A DNA stretch of 60,708 nt from Cupriavidus numazuensis (GCF_905397435.1 NZ_CAJPVI010000052.1:1-60708), one strand, 5' to 3'; shown: positions 26,908 to 35,650, counted from the stretch's first letter. Numbers and translations: made by a program. The notes: generated by a model not told the origin, from the sequence alone.

Positions 26908-27157
26908 TCCACACGGGAGGAATGCCGGCGCGGGCCCGTTTGGATTCTAGTTCACGGCTTTGGGGAAATCGCGTTCTGTGCCTTTTGATGCATGGGCGGA
27001 TGGTCATTAAATTTTTTTGATTAATTTATATGGCGGGCCGCTGGGTATCGTCGCAACGAGGCGGCTGTTCTTCCGTCATCGATGGGATACGTAATCTTCA
27101 ACGAATTTCACGTTAGGCTGGGAAATCTGGGGATTCGCAGGTGTCCTTGCGTAGAGT

Positions 27158-27207
27158 TGGGTTGTCGCTCTTGGTCTGCGCCGCTGTTTCGCCGGCGTAG
27201 CCGGCGG
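27158..27207. repeat. Extra partial copy of the element's terminal repeat
   Basis: A unit reading GTTGTCGCTCTTGG, then CGCCGCTGTTTCGCCGGCGTAGCCGGCG, repeats the outer left end of the neighbouring element in direct orientation about 69 bp before it. The element at 51056 has the same kind of extra unit on the same side. Confidence 0.7.
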
Positions 27208-27226
27208 GGGTTTTATGGTCGGGAAT

Positions 27227-27954
27227 GGGGTTTCGTTCTTGGCTAGCGCCTCCGTTTCGCCGGCGTAGCCGGCGAGTCACTTTTTGTCCGAGCGACAAAA
27301 AGTAACCAAAAAGCGCGTCGTTGCCGCTGGCCATCAATTCCACGGTGGCAGTAGCTCAAACGGCTTTGGACGCCTGCGATGGTGGTCAGTGGTTCGACCC
27401 TGCTACGCCATGTGAGTCAGAACCCGTGCCTGACGCGGCACGACTTTTGGACGATCCCCAAGACGGACTCGGGTACAGCGTTTCAATCAGATCTGTGGTG
27501 GGACGCCTTCGGCTGCGCTGCGCGCGCGTCGTCGTCTGAGGGCATGCGCATCAACGTCGCTGGCGCCCAAGGTCCGTTTCCTTTCTCTACGTGCATGCAA
27601 GCGCGGGCATCTTCACCTAGGCGTGGTTTGCCTTGGGCCCACGCGCTCAGACTTGAGCTCTGCGCGTAGCGCAGCCGAAGGCGATTACACGATGTGGGTA
27701 GTAGCAGGGGCCACAGACGCTTGCAGGGCTCGTCCAATCAGCGTTGTATTCCCACTCACGGTGGTGCCCCACGCGGCAGGCAGTGTGACTGACTCTGAAG
27801 CCCATACCCGTACAACACCCCTGGCACACTACGATAAAAATTCGCCCCTTTGGGGCAACCAAAACGCGTTTTTGGTTACTTTTGTCGCTCGGACAAAAGT
27901 GACTCGCCGGCTACGCCGGCGAAACAGCAGCGCATGCCAAGCCCGATACACCCC
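27227..27954. mobile_element. Non-coding element with ~100-bp terminal inverted repeats, copy A
   Basis: The left end (GTTTCGCCGGCGTAGCCGGCG, then AGTCACTTTTTGTCCGAGCGAC) and the right end are inverted copies of each other, differing mainly in A/T run length and a few outer bases. Each end contains two nested palindromes: GCCGGC-GTA-GCCGGC and ACTTTTTGTC-CGAGC-GACAAAAAGT. The ~550-bp interior matches copy B at 51056-51781 closely near the ends and less in the middle. No transposase or other product is encoded. The interior right side has a GCCCC-TTT-GGGGC hairpin. It looks like a MITE-like element or a large structured intergenic repeat, lying between ppk and the oxidoreductase gene. Confidence 0.75.
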
Positions 27955-27977
27955 CCAATTCGGTGAAGAGCCGAATG

Positions 27978-28013
27978 AAAAAACCCGCGATCCATAACAG
28001 ATCGCGGGTTTTC
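27978..28013 (-). terminator. Rho-independent terminator of the indolepyruvate oxidoreductase gene
   Basis: AACCCGCGATC pairs with GATCGCGGGTT around a 7-base loop; read on the minus strand the stem is followed by TTTTTTC. It starts about 22 bp after the gene's stop at 28035. A- and T-runs on both sides would let it work in both directions. Confidence 0.9.
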
Positions 28014-28034
28014 CCATGAAGCAGAAGCTTCCGC

Positions 28035-31000
28035 TTACGCAGCCGCCCGATGAGCACCCTGCCGATACTGCGCAAGCAATCCCTCACGCCGTGCCTGCGC
28101 CGCATGCAAGCTAGCCTCCTTCACATGCCCGAAGCCACGGATGTCATCCGGCAACGTCGCCAGTGCCATAGCGGTATCGATCCGCTCGACGCTCAGCGAC
28201 TGCGCGAACTCATCCACCATGGCGAGGTAGTCAGCGACCAACTGCCGTTCCGCGCGGCGCTCGGCGGTCTTGCCGAACACGTCAAGCGCGGTGCCGCGCA
28301 ACCCCTTCAAACGCGCCAGCAAGCGGAATGCCGTCATGGTGCGCGGACCAAAGCGCCGCTTGAGCATGCGACCCTTGTCATCAGTCTTGGCAAACATCGG
28401 CGGCGCCAGCCAGAAGTTGAGCTGGTAGTCGCGGCCCGGTTCGCCTTCGAACTGCGTGCGCAGCTTGTCGAGGAACGCGGGATCGGTGTAAAGACGGGCA
28501 ACTTCGTACTCGTCCTTGTAGGCCATCAGCTTGGCAAGATTGCGCGCCACCGCCTCGGTCAGCGCGAGCTTGCGGCCCGCGCCGAGCTTTTGCTCGGCGG
28601 CGCGCACACGCTCGACCGCGTCGCGATAGCGGCCTGCATAAGCGGCATTCTGGTAATCCGTCAGCATCGCTTCACGCTTGCGGATCAGGTTGTCGAGCGT
28701 CTGCGGCATGGCCACCACCTGCTCGCGCCGCGGGGTCGGCAGCAGCGCCTTCACTGCCGCCTCGCCATGATGCGCAAGATAGCGGCCCCATTCGAACGCC
28801 AGGCGGTTCTTCTCCACCGACACGCCATTGAGTTCGATTGCACGCACCAGGCTGTCGCGCAGCAGCGGAATCCAGCCCTTCTGCCAGGCAAAGCCCAGCA
28901 GCAGCGGGTTCGAGTAGATGGCGTCGGCCAGCAGCGTGACCGCCCATGCGCTCGCATCGACGAAGGCGCAGGCATCGCCGGCGCTCGCGCGCAGGTCCTG
29001 CTCCGCACTCGCACCCGGGAACTTCCACTTCGGGTTCTTGATGAAGTCGGCGGTCGGCGTGTTGGCGCTGTTGACGACAGCGGCGGTCACGCCGTGGCGT
29101 ACCTTGGACAGTACCTCGGCTGAGGCCGAGACGATCGCGTCGCCGCCGATCACCAGCCGCGCATCACCCGTGGCAATGCGCGTGGCATGCAGCCCGGCGG
29201 GGCTCGGCGCGATCTGCACATGGCTGATCACCGCGCCGCCCTTCTGCGCCAGGCCCGCCATGTCCAGCACGGTCACGCCCTTGCGCTCGAGATGCGCGGC
29301 CATGCCGAGCAGGCCGCCGATCGTCACCACGCCGGTGCCGCCCACGCCAGTCACCAGCACGCCATAGGGACGCTCGAGCGCTGGCAGCAGAGGCAGCGGC
29401 AGCGCGTCGAAATCCGCGCCCACGCCCTTGCCGCCCGCGGCCGCCGGCTTGCGCACCTGCGCGCCCTCAGCCGTGATGAAGCTCGGGCAGAAGCCGTTGA
29501 CGCAGGAGAAGTCCTTGTTGCAAGACGACTGGTTGATCTTGCGCTTGGTGCCGAGCTCGGTTTCCAGCGGCTCCACCGACAGGCAGTTCGACTTGGCCGA
29601 GCAATCGCCGCAGCCTTCGCAGACTGCGTCGTTGATGAACGCGCGGCGCGCCGGATCCGGGTACGTGCCGCGCTTGCGGCGGCGGCGCTTTTCCGTGGCG
29701 CAGGTCTGGTCGTAGATCAGGATGGTGACGCCCGCGGTGTCGCGCAGGTCGGTCTGTACCTGGTCGAGCTGGTCGCGGTGGAACACCGTTACGCCGGACG
29801 GCAGCATGCCGCCATCGCCGTACTTCTCGGGCTCGTCAGTGACCACCACGAGCTTCTTCGCGCCTTCGGCAAGAACTTGATGCGCGATCTGCGGCACGGT
29901 CAGCACGCCGTCGATCGGCTGCCCGCCCGTCATCGCAACGGCGTCGTTGAACAGGATCTTGTAGGTGATATTCGCATTGGCCGCGATCGACGCGCGGATC
30001 GCCAGCAGCCCCGAGTGGAAATAGGTCCCGTCGCCGAGGTTCGCGAACACGTGCTTGTCGTTCGTGAAATGCATCTGGCCGGTCCACGCCACGCCTTCGC
30101 CGCCCATCTGGCTGAAGGTGTCGGTATTGCGGTCCATCCACAACGTCATGTAGTGGCAGCCAATGCCCGCGAGCGCGCGCGAGCCTTCGGGCACGCGCGT
30201 CGACGTGTTGTGCGGGCAGCCCGAGCAGAACCACGGCTTGCGTTCCACGGCGATACGCGGCTGCGCCGCCTCGCGCTCCTTCGCTTCGATCAGCGCGACC
30301 CGCGCGGCAACACGCGCGCGGACCTCTTCGGGCAGGTCGAAGTGCTCCAGACGCCGTGCGATGGCCTTGGCAATCAGCGCCGGCGACAGCTCGTAGTGCG
30401 CGGGCAGCAGCCAGTTGCCGCGCGGCACCGACCATTCGCCGCCGTCGTTGCCGCGCTGGTCGAACTTGCCGTAGACCTTTGGCCGCACGTCCTCGCGCCA
30501 GTTGTACAGCTCTTCCTTGAGCGCGTATTCCAGGATCTGGCGCTTCTCTTCGACGACAAGGATCTCTTCAAGGCCGGTCGCGAATTCGCGCGCGCCGTGT
30601 GCCTCGAGCGGCCACACGCAGCCAACCTTGTAGACGCGAATGCCGATGCGCTGGCAGGTGTCGTCGTCGAGCCCCAGGTCGGCCAGCGCCTGGCGTACAT
30701 CCAGGTAGGCCTTGCCGGCGGTCATGATGCCGAAGCGCGCATTGGGCGAATCGAGCACGACGCGGTTGAGCTTGTTCGCGCGCACATAGGCGAGCGCCGC
30801 GTACCACTTGTGGTCGAGCAGGCGGGCTTCCTGCTGCAATGGGGTATCCGGCCAGCGGATATTCAGGCCGCCCTCGGGCATGGCGAAATCTTCGGGAAGC
30901 ACGACCTGCACGCGGTCCGGATCGATATCAACCGAAGCCGTCGATTCCACCACGTCCGTCACGCACTTCATCGATACCCACAGGCCCGAGTAGCGGCTCA

Positions 31001-31595
31001 TGGCCCAGCCATGGAGCCCGTAGTCGAGGTATTCCTGCACGTTGGACGGATACAGCACCGGAATGCCGGCGGACAGCAGCACGTGCTCCGACTGGTGCGC
31101 CACCGTGGACGACTTGGCCGCATGGTCATCACCAGCCAGCAGCAGCACACCGCCGTGGCGGGACGAGCCGGCCGAATTGGCGTGCTTGAGCACGTCCATG
31201 GAACGGTCAACACCCGGTCCCTTGCCGTACCACATCGCGAATACGCCGTCGCGCGTGCCATTGGGGAACAGGTTGACCTGCTGGCTGCCCCAGACGGACG
31301 TGGCAGCGAGATCCTCGTTGACGCCCGGCTGGAACACCACATCGCTCGCGGCCAGGTGCTGTTTTGCCTTCCACAGCGCCTGGTCGACGCCGCCCAGCGG
31401 CGAACCCCGGTAGCCGGAGATGAACCCCGCCGTATTGAGGCCAGCGGCGCGGTCGCGCGCCTTCTGCAGCATGGGCAGGCGCACCAGCGCCTGCGTGCCG
31501 CTCATATAGACGCGGCCCTTCTCCAGGGTGTACTTGTCGTCCAGGCTGGCATTGGCCAGCGCCTCGCGCAACGCGTTGGGTAGCGGGGCATTCAT
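28035..31595 (-). CDS. Indolepyruvate:ferredoxin oxidoreductase, fused alpha/beta type
   Basis: The 1186-residue single-chain enzyme oxidatively decarboxylates indolepyruvate and related aryl-pyruvates to acyl-CoA, passing electrons to ferredoxin. The N-terminal half is the TPP-binding alpha-like part, with the Cys pair FCSGCPHNTST near 455 and the TPP pocket GGEGVAWTGQ onwards. A ferredoxin-like Cys-rich stretch follows (CEGCGDCSAKSNC, then SSCNKDFSCVNGFCPSF). The gamma-like domain has GVGGTGVVTIGGLLGMAAHLE. Such fused forms are common in aerobic proteobacteria for aromatic amino acid catabolism. It is divergent from a LysR gene. Confidence 0.93.
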   Translation of the reverse strand: MNAPLPNALREALANASLDDKYTLEKGRVYMSGTQALVRLPMLQKARDRAAGLNTAGFISGYRGSPLGGVDQALWKAKQHLAASDVVFQPGVNEDLAATSVWGSQQVNLFPNGTRDGVFAMWYGKGPGVDRSMDVLKHANSAGSSRHGGVLLLAGDDHAAKSSTVAHQSEHVLLSAGIPVLYPSNVQEYLDYGLHGWAMSRYSGLWVSMKCVTDVVESTASVDIDPDRVQVVLPEDFAMPEGGLNIRWPDTPLQQEARLLDHKWYAALAYVRANKLNRVVLDSPNARFGIMTAGKAYLDVRQALADLGLDDDTCQRIGIRVYKVGCVWPLEAHGAREFATGLEEILVVEEKRQILEYALKEELYNWREDVRPKVYGKFDQRGNDGGEWSVPRGNWLLPAHYELSPALIAKAIARRLEHFDLPEEVRARVAARVALIEAKEREAAQPRIAVERKPWFCSGCPHNTSTRVPEGSRALAGIGCHYMTLWMDRNTDTFSQMGGEGVAWTGQMHFTNDKHVFANLGDGTYFHSGLLAIRASIAANANITYKILFNDAVAMTGGQPIDGVLTVPQIAHQVLAEGAKKLVVVTDEPEKYGDGGMLPSGVTVFHRDQLDQVQTDLRDTAGVTILIYDQTCATEKRRRRKRGTYPDPARRAFINDAVCEGCGDCSAKSNCLSVEPLETELGTKRKINQSSCNKDFSCVNGFCPSFITAEGAQVRKPAAAGGKGVGADFDALPLPLLPALERPYGVLVTGVGGTGVVTIGGLLGMAAHLERKGVTVLDMAGLAQKGGAVISHVQIAPSPAGLHATRIATGDARLVIGGDAIVSASAEVLSKVRHGVTAAVVNSANTPTADFIKNPKWKFPGASAEQDLRASAGDACAFVDASAWAVTLLADAIYSNPLLLGFAWQKGWIPLLRDSLVRAIELNGVSVEKNRLAFEWGRYLAHHGEAAVKALLPTPRREQVVAMPQTLDNLIRKREAMLTDYQNAAYAGRYRDAVERVRAAEQKLGAGRKLALTEAVARNLAKLMAYKDEYEVARLYTDPAFLDKLRTQFEGEPGRDYQLNFWLAPPMFAKTDDKGRMLKRRFGPRTMTAFRLLARLKGLRGTALDVFGKTAERRAERQLVADYLAMVDEFAQSLSVERIDTAMALATLPDDIRGFGHVKEASLHAAQARREGLLAQYRQGAHRAAA

Positions 31596-31665
31596 GGTGT
31601 CTCTCTCCGGGGGATATCGGGGATATATCGGGCTTATCGGGGCAGTGTAGAAAGCACCGGGGCTA

Positions 31666-31686
31666 TCGTAAAATCATGAAATACGA
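31666..31686. promoter_or_regulatory. Inverted repeat in the oxidoreductase/LysR control region
   Basis: TCGTA and TACGA are separated by 11 bp in the 130-bp divergent gap. The spacing resembles LysR-type sites, although the inner T-N11-A bases are reversed. A run of GATATCGGGG-like units lies at about 31610-31640. Confidence 0.4.
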
Positions 31687-31725
31687 GAGCTGATATCCGA
31701 CAAACGAATACCGGAGGGGACCACC

Positions 31726-32661
31726 ATGGCAAAGACTCGCGAGACGCCCGAACGGCTGGCCAAGGAAATCACATTGCGGCAGTTCCGCTACTTCGTCGCC
31801 GCGGCGGAAACCGGCCAGTTCTCGATGGCCGCGACGACTGAACATGTGTCCCAGTCGGCCATCACCAATGCCGTGCTGACGCTGGAACAGCGCCTCGCGG
31901 TGCGCCTGTTCGACCGCCTGCCCCACGGCGTGGCGCTGACGGCCGAGGGCCACCTGTTCCACCAGCACGCGCGGCAGATCCTCGATTCCGTCGAAGATGC
32001 GCTGCGCGAGCCGCGCTTTCAGGTGCACGGGTTGAAGGGCAGCGTGCGGCTGGCCGCGTCGTACACCGTGCTCGGCTACTTCCTGCCCGGCCTGCTGGCG
32101 CGCTTTCGCACCAACTACCCCGATATCGAACTCGACCTGCTGGACATGGACCGCCCCGAGATCGAAAAGGCCGTGCTGTCCGGCGACATCGAACTCGGTA
32201 TCGCGCTGCTTTCCAACCTGGAGCGGCCGCAGCGCTTTTCACGTCACACGCTGGTCCGTTCGCGGCGGCAGCTATGGACATCGGCCACGCACCCGCTGCT
32301 CGCCGTCGATCGCCCTTCGTTGCGCGATATCGCGGCTCATCCGTACATCCTCATCACCGTGGATGAGGCGGAAACGTCGACCATGCGCTACTGGCGCAGC
32401 CGCAAGCTCGCGCCCAATGTTGCGTTCCGCACCAGTTCGATGGAAGCGTTGCGCGGACTGGTCGCGCATGGCTTTGGCGTCACAGTGCTGTCCGATATCG
32501 TGTACCGGCCCTGGTCGCTGGAGGGCAAGGAGATTGCCGCCAGGCCGATTGCCGATGCGGTGCCGGACATGGAGGTCGGGATGCTGTGGCAGCCTGGGCG
32601 CAAGCTGGAGAAGCCGGCGGATGCGCTGCGGGAATTCCTGATCCATGCGTGTGGGAGCTGA
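31726..32661 (+). CDS. LysR-family transcriptional regulator
   Basis: This is a 311-residue LysR regulator. The winged helix is at about residues 14-75 (ITLRQFRYFVAAAETGQFS, SQSAITNAVLTLEQRL, LFDRLPHGVALTAEG); the effector domain follows from about 100 (KGSVRLAASYTVLGYFLPGLL). CGGAGGGG stands before the ATG. Divergent from the indolepyruvate oxidoreductase gene, which is its probable target, with an aryl-pyruvate or aryl-acetate as a possible effector. Confidence 0.9.
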   Translation: MAKTRETPERLAKEITLRQFRYFVAAAETGQFSMAATTEHVSQSAITNAVLTLEQRLAVRLFDRLPHGVALTAEGHLFHQHARQILDSVEDALREPRFQVHGLKGSVRLAASYTVLGYFLPGLLARFRTNYPDIELDLLDMDRPEIEKAVLSGDIELGIALLSNLERPQRFSRHTLVRSRRQLWTSATHPLLAVDRPSLRDIAAHPYILITVDEAETSTMRYWRSRKLAPNVAFRTSSMEALRGLVAHGFGVTVLSDIVYRPWSLEGKEIAARPIADAVPDMEVGMLWQPGRKLEKPADALREFLIHACGS

Positions 32662-32771
32662 CGCCGACGGTTCCCTCCTCCCTTTGGCCGGGTTCCATCC
32701 TTTGGTCTCATACCGCACCAAGAGCCTAAGCCCTTCAGCCAATGTTCGTCCACGCACAGAACGCGCCTAAT

Positions 32772-32788
32772 GTGCTCACGGTGAGCAC
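32772..32788. promoter_or_regulatory. Perfect 17-bp palindrome before the Crp/Fnr-type gene
   Basis: GTGCTCAC-G-GTGAGCAC lies about 45 bp upstream of the start at 32833 and is the best operator candidate in this 171-bp gap. It is not the classic Crp or Fnr sequence, and autoregulation is only a guess. Confidence 0.5.
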
Positions 32789-32832
32789 CGGATCGACAAG
32801 AACTCTTCGAAACTTGCTAAACGGGGGCGGGG

Positions 32833-33561
32833 ATGGAAACTTCACTCGGATCGAGCAGCAACAACCTTCTGCTGCGTCAGCTTCCAGAATCGGAATGGGC
32901 GGCACTGCGGCCGTATCTGGAAACCGTGGCATTGCGTGGCGGCCAATTGCTCTGCGATGCCGGCCAGCGCGTGCGGCACGTCTACTTTCCCAAGGACGGC
33001 GTGGTCTCGCTGCTGTCGCTCCACGCAGATGGCTCCAGCGTGGAACTGGCGGCGGTCGGGAAAGAAGGCCTGGTCGGCCTGCCGGCGCTGACGGGCGCGG
33101 AATCCATGCCGCAACGCTGCGAGGTCAGCCAGGCAGGCATGAGCTGGCGCATTGCCGCCGCCGACCTGCGCGACCTGTATCCGCGCTTGCCGCACATGCA
33201 ACGGCTGGTCATGCGCTATATGCAGCTGCTGCTGACGCAGGTCGGCCAGACGGCGGCATGCATCTGTCATCGCACGCTGATGGAACAGCTCTGCCGGTGG
33301 ATCCTGCAGACGTTGGACCGGCTTCAGAGCAACGAGCTGAGGATCACGCAGCAGCGGATTGCCGAGATGCTCGGCGTGCGCCGCGAAGGCGTCACCGAAG
33401 CCATGGGCAAGCTGCAGAACCTGCGCCTGATCGAGCACACGCGCGGCAAGATCGTCGTGATCGACAGGAACGGCCTGGAGTCCATGTCGGGCGAGGCCTA
33501 TACGATCGTCTCGGCGGAAGTGCGGCGGCTGGTCGGGGATGCCAGCGCGATGGCACGCTGA
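32833..33561 (+). CDS. Crp/Fnr-family transcriptional regulator
   Basis: This is a 242-residue regulator with an N-terminal cyclic-nucleotide-binding-like barrel (about 15-125, including GQLLCDAGQRVRHVYFPKDGVVSLLSL) and a C-terminal winged helix (about 165-215, ITQQRIAEMLGVRREGVTEAMGKL). The N-terminal Cys cluster of Fnr is absent, so oxygen sensing by a [4Fe-4S] cluster is unlikely. The ligand is unknown. It is convergent with the MerR-type gene across a hairpin. Confidence 0.87.
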   Translation: METSLGSSSNNLLLRQLPESEWAALRPYLETVALRGGQLLCDAGQRVRHVYFPKDGVVSLLSLHADGSSVELAAVGKEGLVGLPALTGAESMPQRCEVSQAGMSWRIAAADLRDLYPRLPHMQRLVMRYMQLLLTQVGQTAACICHRTLMEQLCRWILQTLDRLQSNELRITQQRIAEMLGVRREGVTEAMGKLQNLRLIEHTRGKIVVIDRNGLESMSGEAYTIVSAEVRRLVGDASAMAR

Positions 33562-33660
33562 CAAGGATGAAGCTGGCGAGGTCGAACCGCGAGGGATTGA
33601 CGCACCGGATCGTTTCGGATGAGCACTAGGATTTCCGCTCTCCCCAACAGGCATTTGGCC

Positions 33661-33682
33661 GCGCAATAGCGCCTTATTGCGC
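33661..33682. terminator. Convergent hairpin between Crp/Fnr and MerR genes
   Basis: GCGCAATA and TATTGCGC form an 8-bp stem with a 6-base loop, extended by flanking GGCC/GGCC pairing. It lies between two convergent stops. Confidence 0.6.
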
Positions 33683-33748
33683 CGGCCCGGCCCTCGCTAT
33701 CCTCAGCCAGCTCACTTTAAAGTCTACGGCCGGTGCGTCAGGCCGGGA

Positions 33749-34195
33749 TCATTTTGCAGCGAGGCGACGACGCTTGCCTTGTACGACGGCACCGTCAGCA
33801 CGCAGGCGATCCAGCACCCACTGCGCCCCGTCCGAGCAATCCATTTCCGCCGGCCGCTCCTCGATATTCCTGAGGGCGGCGAGCAGATGCGCCTTGTTCT
33901 CCTTCAGGCGCTTTTGCATGTCTTCGATCTCGGCAATCTTGCGCTTGAGAGCATCCAGAAGTTCGTCGTGCTGCCAGTTCCCGGCGCCGAGCGGCAGCAG
34001 GTGACGGATCTGTTCGAGCGAGAAACCCGCGCCCTGTGCGCCGGCAATAATCTCCAGAATCCACACAGCATCCGGCGAGTAATCGCGATAACCGTTGGCC
34101 GAGCGCTCGACAGCCGTGATCAATCCGGCTGCCTCGTAAAAGCGGATGCGTGAGGCTGTCAGGCCGCTGCGCTTTGCCAGTTCCCCAATTCTCAT
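33749..34195 (-). CDS. MerR-family transcriptional regulator
   Basis: This is a 148-residue MerR regulator: HTH MRIGELAKRSGLTASRIRFYEAAGLI at the start, wing NGYRDYSPDAV, then the long dimerisation helix LLDALKRKIAEIEDMQKRLKEN (about 82-103). Only one Cys (MDCSDG, near 120) follows, so the metal-binding Cys pairs of MerR/CueR/ZntR are missing and a redox or organic signal is more likely. It is divergent from the flavin oxidoreductase across a typical MerR-controlled promoter. Confidence 0.9.
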   Translation of the reverse strand: MRIGELAKRSGLTASRIRFYEAAGLITAVERSANGYRDYSPDAVWILEIIAGAQGAGFSLEQIRHLLPLGAGNWQHDELLDALKRKIAEIEDMQKRLKENKAHLLAALRNIEERPAEMDCSDGAQWVLDRLRADGAVVQGKRRRLAAK

Positions 34196-34309
34196 AGCGA
34201 AGAAAGATTGCCCGTAAGGTGAGCTTCAATCCTACAGCGGTTTTTGGCCCGTGCGGACACCGCATCCTGGCGGTACTCGCCGCACGCCGGCGCAGCACGT
34301 AGAAAACCC

Positions 34310-34340
34310 TTGACCTTAAAGTTCACTTTAATCTTAAAGT
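34310..34340 (+). promoter_or_regulatory. MerR-type promoter with 19-bp spacer and central operator
   Basis: TTGACC (34310-34315) and TAAAGT (34335-34340) are 19 bp apart, the stretched spacing that MerR regulators correct by DNA distortion. The spacer carries the perfect palindrome TTAAAGT-TC-ACTTTAA (34316-34331). It faces the flavin oxidoreductase start at 34368. Confidence 0.85.
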
Positions 34341-34367
34341 CGAACCACGATCCAACGAGGTGACCTC

Positions 34368-35603
34368 ATGAACGTGTTCGACACACTGCTCCTGCGCAAC
34401 GGTTCAAGCGTTCCGAACCGCATCGCCAAAGCGGCGATGGAAGAAAATTTGGCGGATGCCGATCACACCCCTTCCGACGCGCTGATTCGCCTGTACAGCG
34501 CCTGGGCGCAAGGCGGTGCAGGCTTGCTGCTGACAGGCAATGTCATGGTGGACGGCCGCGCCATGACCGGGCCCGGCGGCGTCGTGCTGGAAGACGCCCG
34601 CCGCCTGGACAGGTTCAAACAATGGGCGAGCGCAGGCCGCGCCAATGGAGCGCAATTCTGGCTGCAGATCAACCATCCCGGTCGTCAGATGCCGGCCAGC
34701 CTGGGACAGCCAACCTGGGCACCCTCCGCCGTTCCCATGGACCTGGGCAACATGTCCAGGCACTTCAATACGCCGAAGGCGATGACGCAGGAAGTGATTG
34801 CCGACGTCATTGCACGCTTCGCCCGTACGGCTCGCCTTGGCGAGCAGGCAGGCTTCACGGGCGTCGAGATCCACGCGGCGCATGGCTATCTGTTGAGCCA
34901 ATTTCTGTCTCCATTGACCAACCAGAGAACAGACGCCTGGGGCGGCCCGCTCGAAAATCGCGCCCGCCTGCTTGTCGAGATCGTCAAGTCGGTCCGTGCC
35001 GCGGTGTCACCCACGTTCGCGGTTGCGGTCAAGCTGAACTCGGCCGACTTCCAGCGTGGCGGGTTCAGCGTCGATGACGCACGCGAAGTGGTAAAGATGC
35101 TCAACGGACTGGCCGTCGATCTGGTCGAGCTGTCGGGGGGCAGCTATGAAGCGCCGGCCATGCAAGGTCAGGCCCGCGATGGCCGCACGCTGGCCCGGGA
35201 AGCCTACTTCCTGGAATTCGCCAGGCATATTCGCGAGGTGGCAAAGATGCCAGTGATGGTCACCGGCGGCATCCGTCGTCTTCCTGTGGCCGAACAGGTG
35301 ATCCTGAGCGGCGTGGACATGGTCGGCATCGGTACCGCGCTGGCCATCGACCCCAATCTGCCGCGCGCCTGGCATGCCGGCAAGGACAGTGCGCCGGCGC
35401 TGCCGCCAATCACGTGGAAGAACAAGGCATTGGCGTCGCTGGCCAACATGGCGACGGTCAAGTATCAGCTCCGCAAGCTCAGCCGAGGCAAGCCGACGGA
35501 TATTCGCGTGTCGCCGCTGCGCGCGCTGATCCTCCAGCAAGCCTCCGACGCATGGCGTGCGCGCAAATACCGGCGATGGGTGACCGCACGCATCCATGGC
35601 TGA
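34368..35603 (+). CDS. NADH:flavin oxidoreductase (Old Yellow Enzyme family)
   Basis: The 411-residue FMN enzyme should reduce activated C=C bonds or nitro groups with NAD(P)H. The TIM barrel runs from about 5 to 340: QINHPGRQMP, GVEIHAAHGYLLSQFLSPLTNQRTDAWGG with the paired His expected for substrate binding, and the FMN-phosphate strands MVTGGIRRLP and MVGIGTALA. The C-terminal ~70 residues are an added basic tail (ATVKYQLRKLSRG, DAWRARKYRRWVTARIHG) without a known fold. The MerR-type promoter suggests induction by an electrophile or thiol-reactive compound. Confidence 0.9.
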   Translation: MNVFDTLLLRNGSSVPNRIAKAAMEENLADADHTPSDALIRLYSAWAQGGAGLLLTGNVMVDGRAMTGPGGVVLEDARRLDRFKQWASAGRANGAQFWLQINHPGRQMPASLGQPTWAPSAVPMDLGNMSRHFNTPKAMTQEVIADVIARFARTARLGEQAGFTGVEIHAAHGYLLSQFLSPLTNQRTDAWGGPLENRARLLVEIVKSVRAAVSPTFAVAVKLNSADFQRGGFSVDDAREVVKMLNGLAVDLVELSGGSYEAPAMQGQARDGRTLAREAYFLEFARHIREVAKMPVMVTGGIRRLPVAEQVILSGVDMVGIGTALAIDPNLPRAWHAGKDSAPALPPITWKNKALASLANMATVKYQLRKLSRGKPTDIRVSPLRALILQQASDAWRARKYRRWVTARIHG

Positions 35604-35650
35604 CAGACCAGACAGGAACCGCTTTCAACCCGCCCTATCCGTACCGCCAA

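Noticed and set aside
27113..27343. 76-residue minus-strand frame crossing the element's left end, mirrored at 50945-51172
   Set aside because: Its sequence (FLSLGQKVTRRLRRRN) is a translation of the palindromic terminal repeat and diverges completely outside it.
27321..27669. Open frames inside element copy A (72 and 96 residues) that have counterparts in copy B at 51150-51627
   Set aside because: Differences between the copies are spread over all three codon positions and include frame-changing indels further in, and no ribosome site is present; the frames look like by-products of a GC-rich repeat.
27227..27954. Insertion sequence with its own transposase
   Set aside because: No frame in either copy resembles a transposase or has a DDE-type pattern; at most a non-autonomous element.
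29187..31583. 798-residue plus-strand open frame antisense to the indolepyruvate oxidoreductase gene
   Set aside because: It is a high-GC shadow rich in Arg, Ala and His with no recognisable domain, opposite a well-supported gene. The same applies to the long antisense frames at 1477-2925, 20679-23006, 42965-45406, 46466-48196 and 51921-54227.
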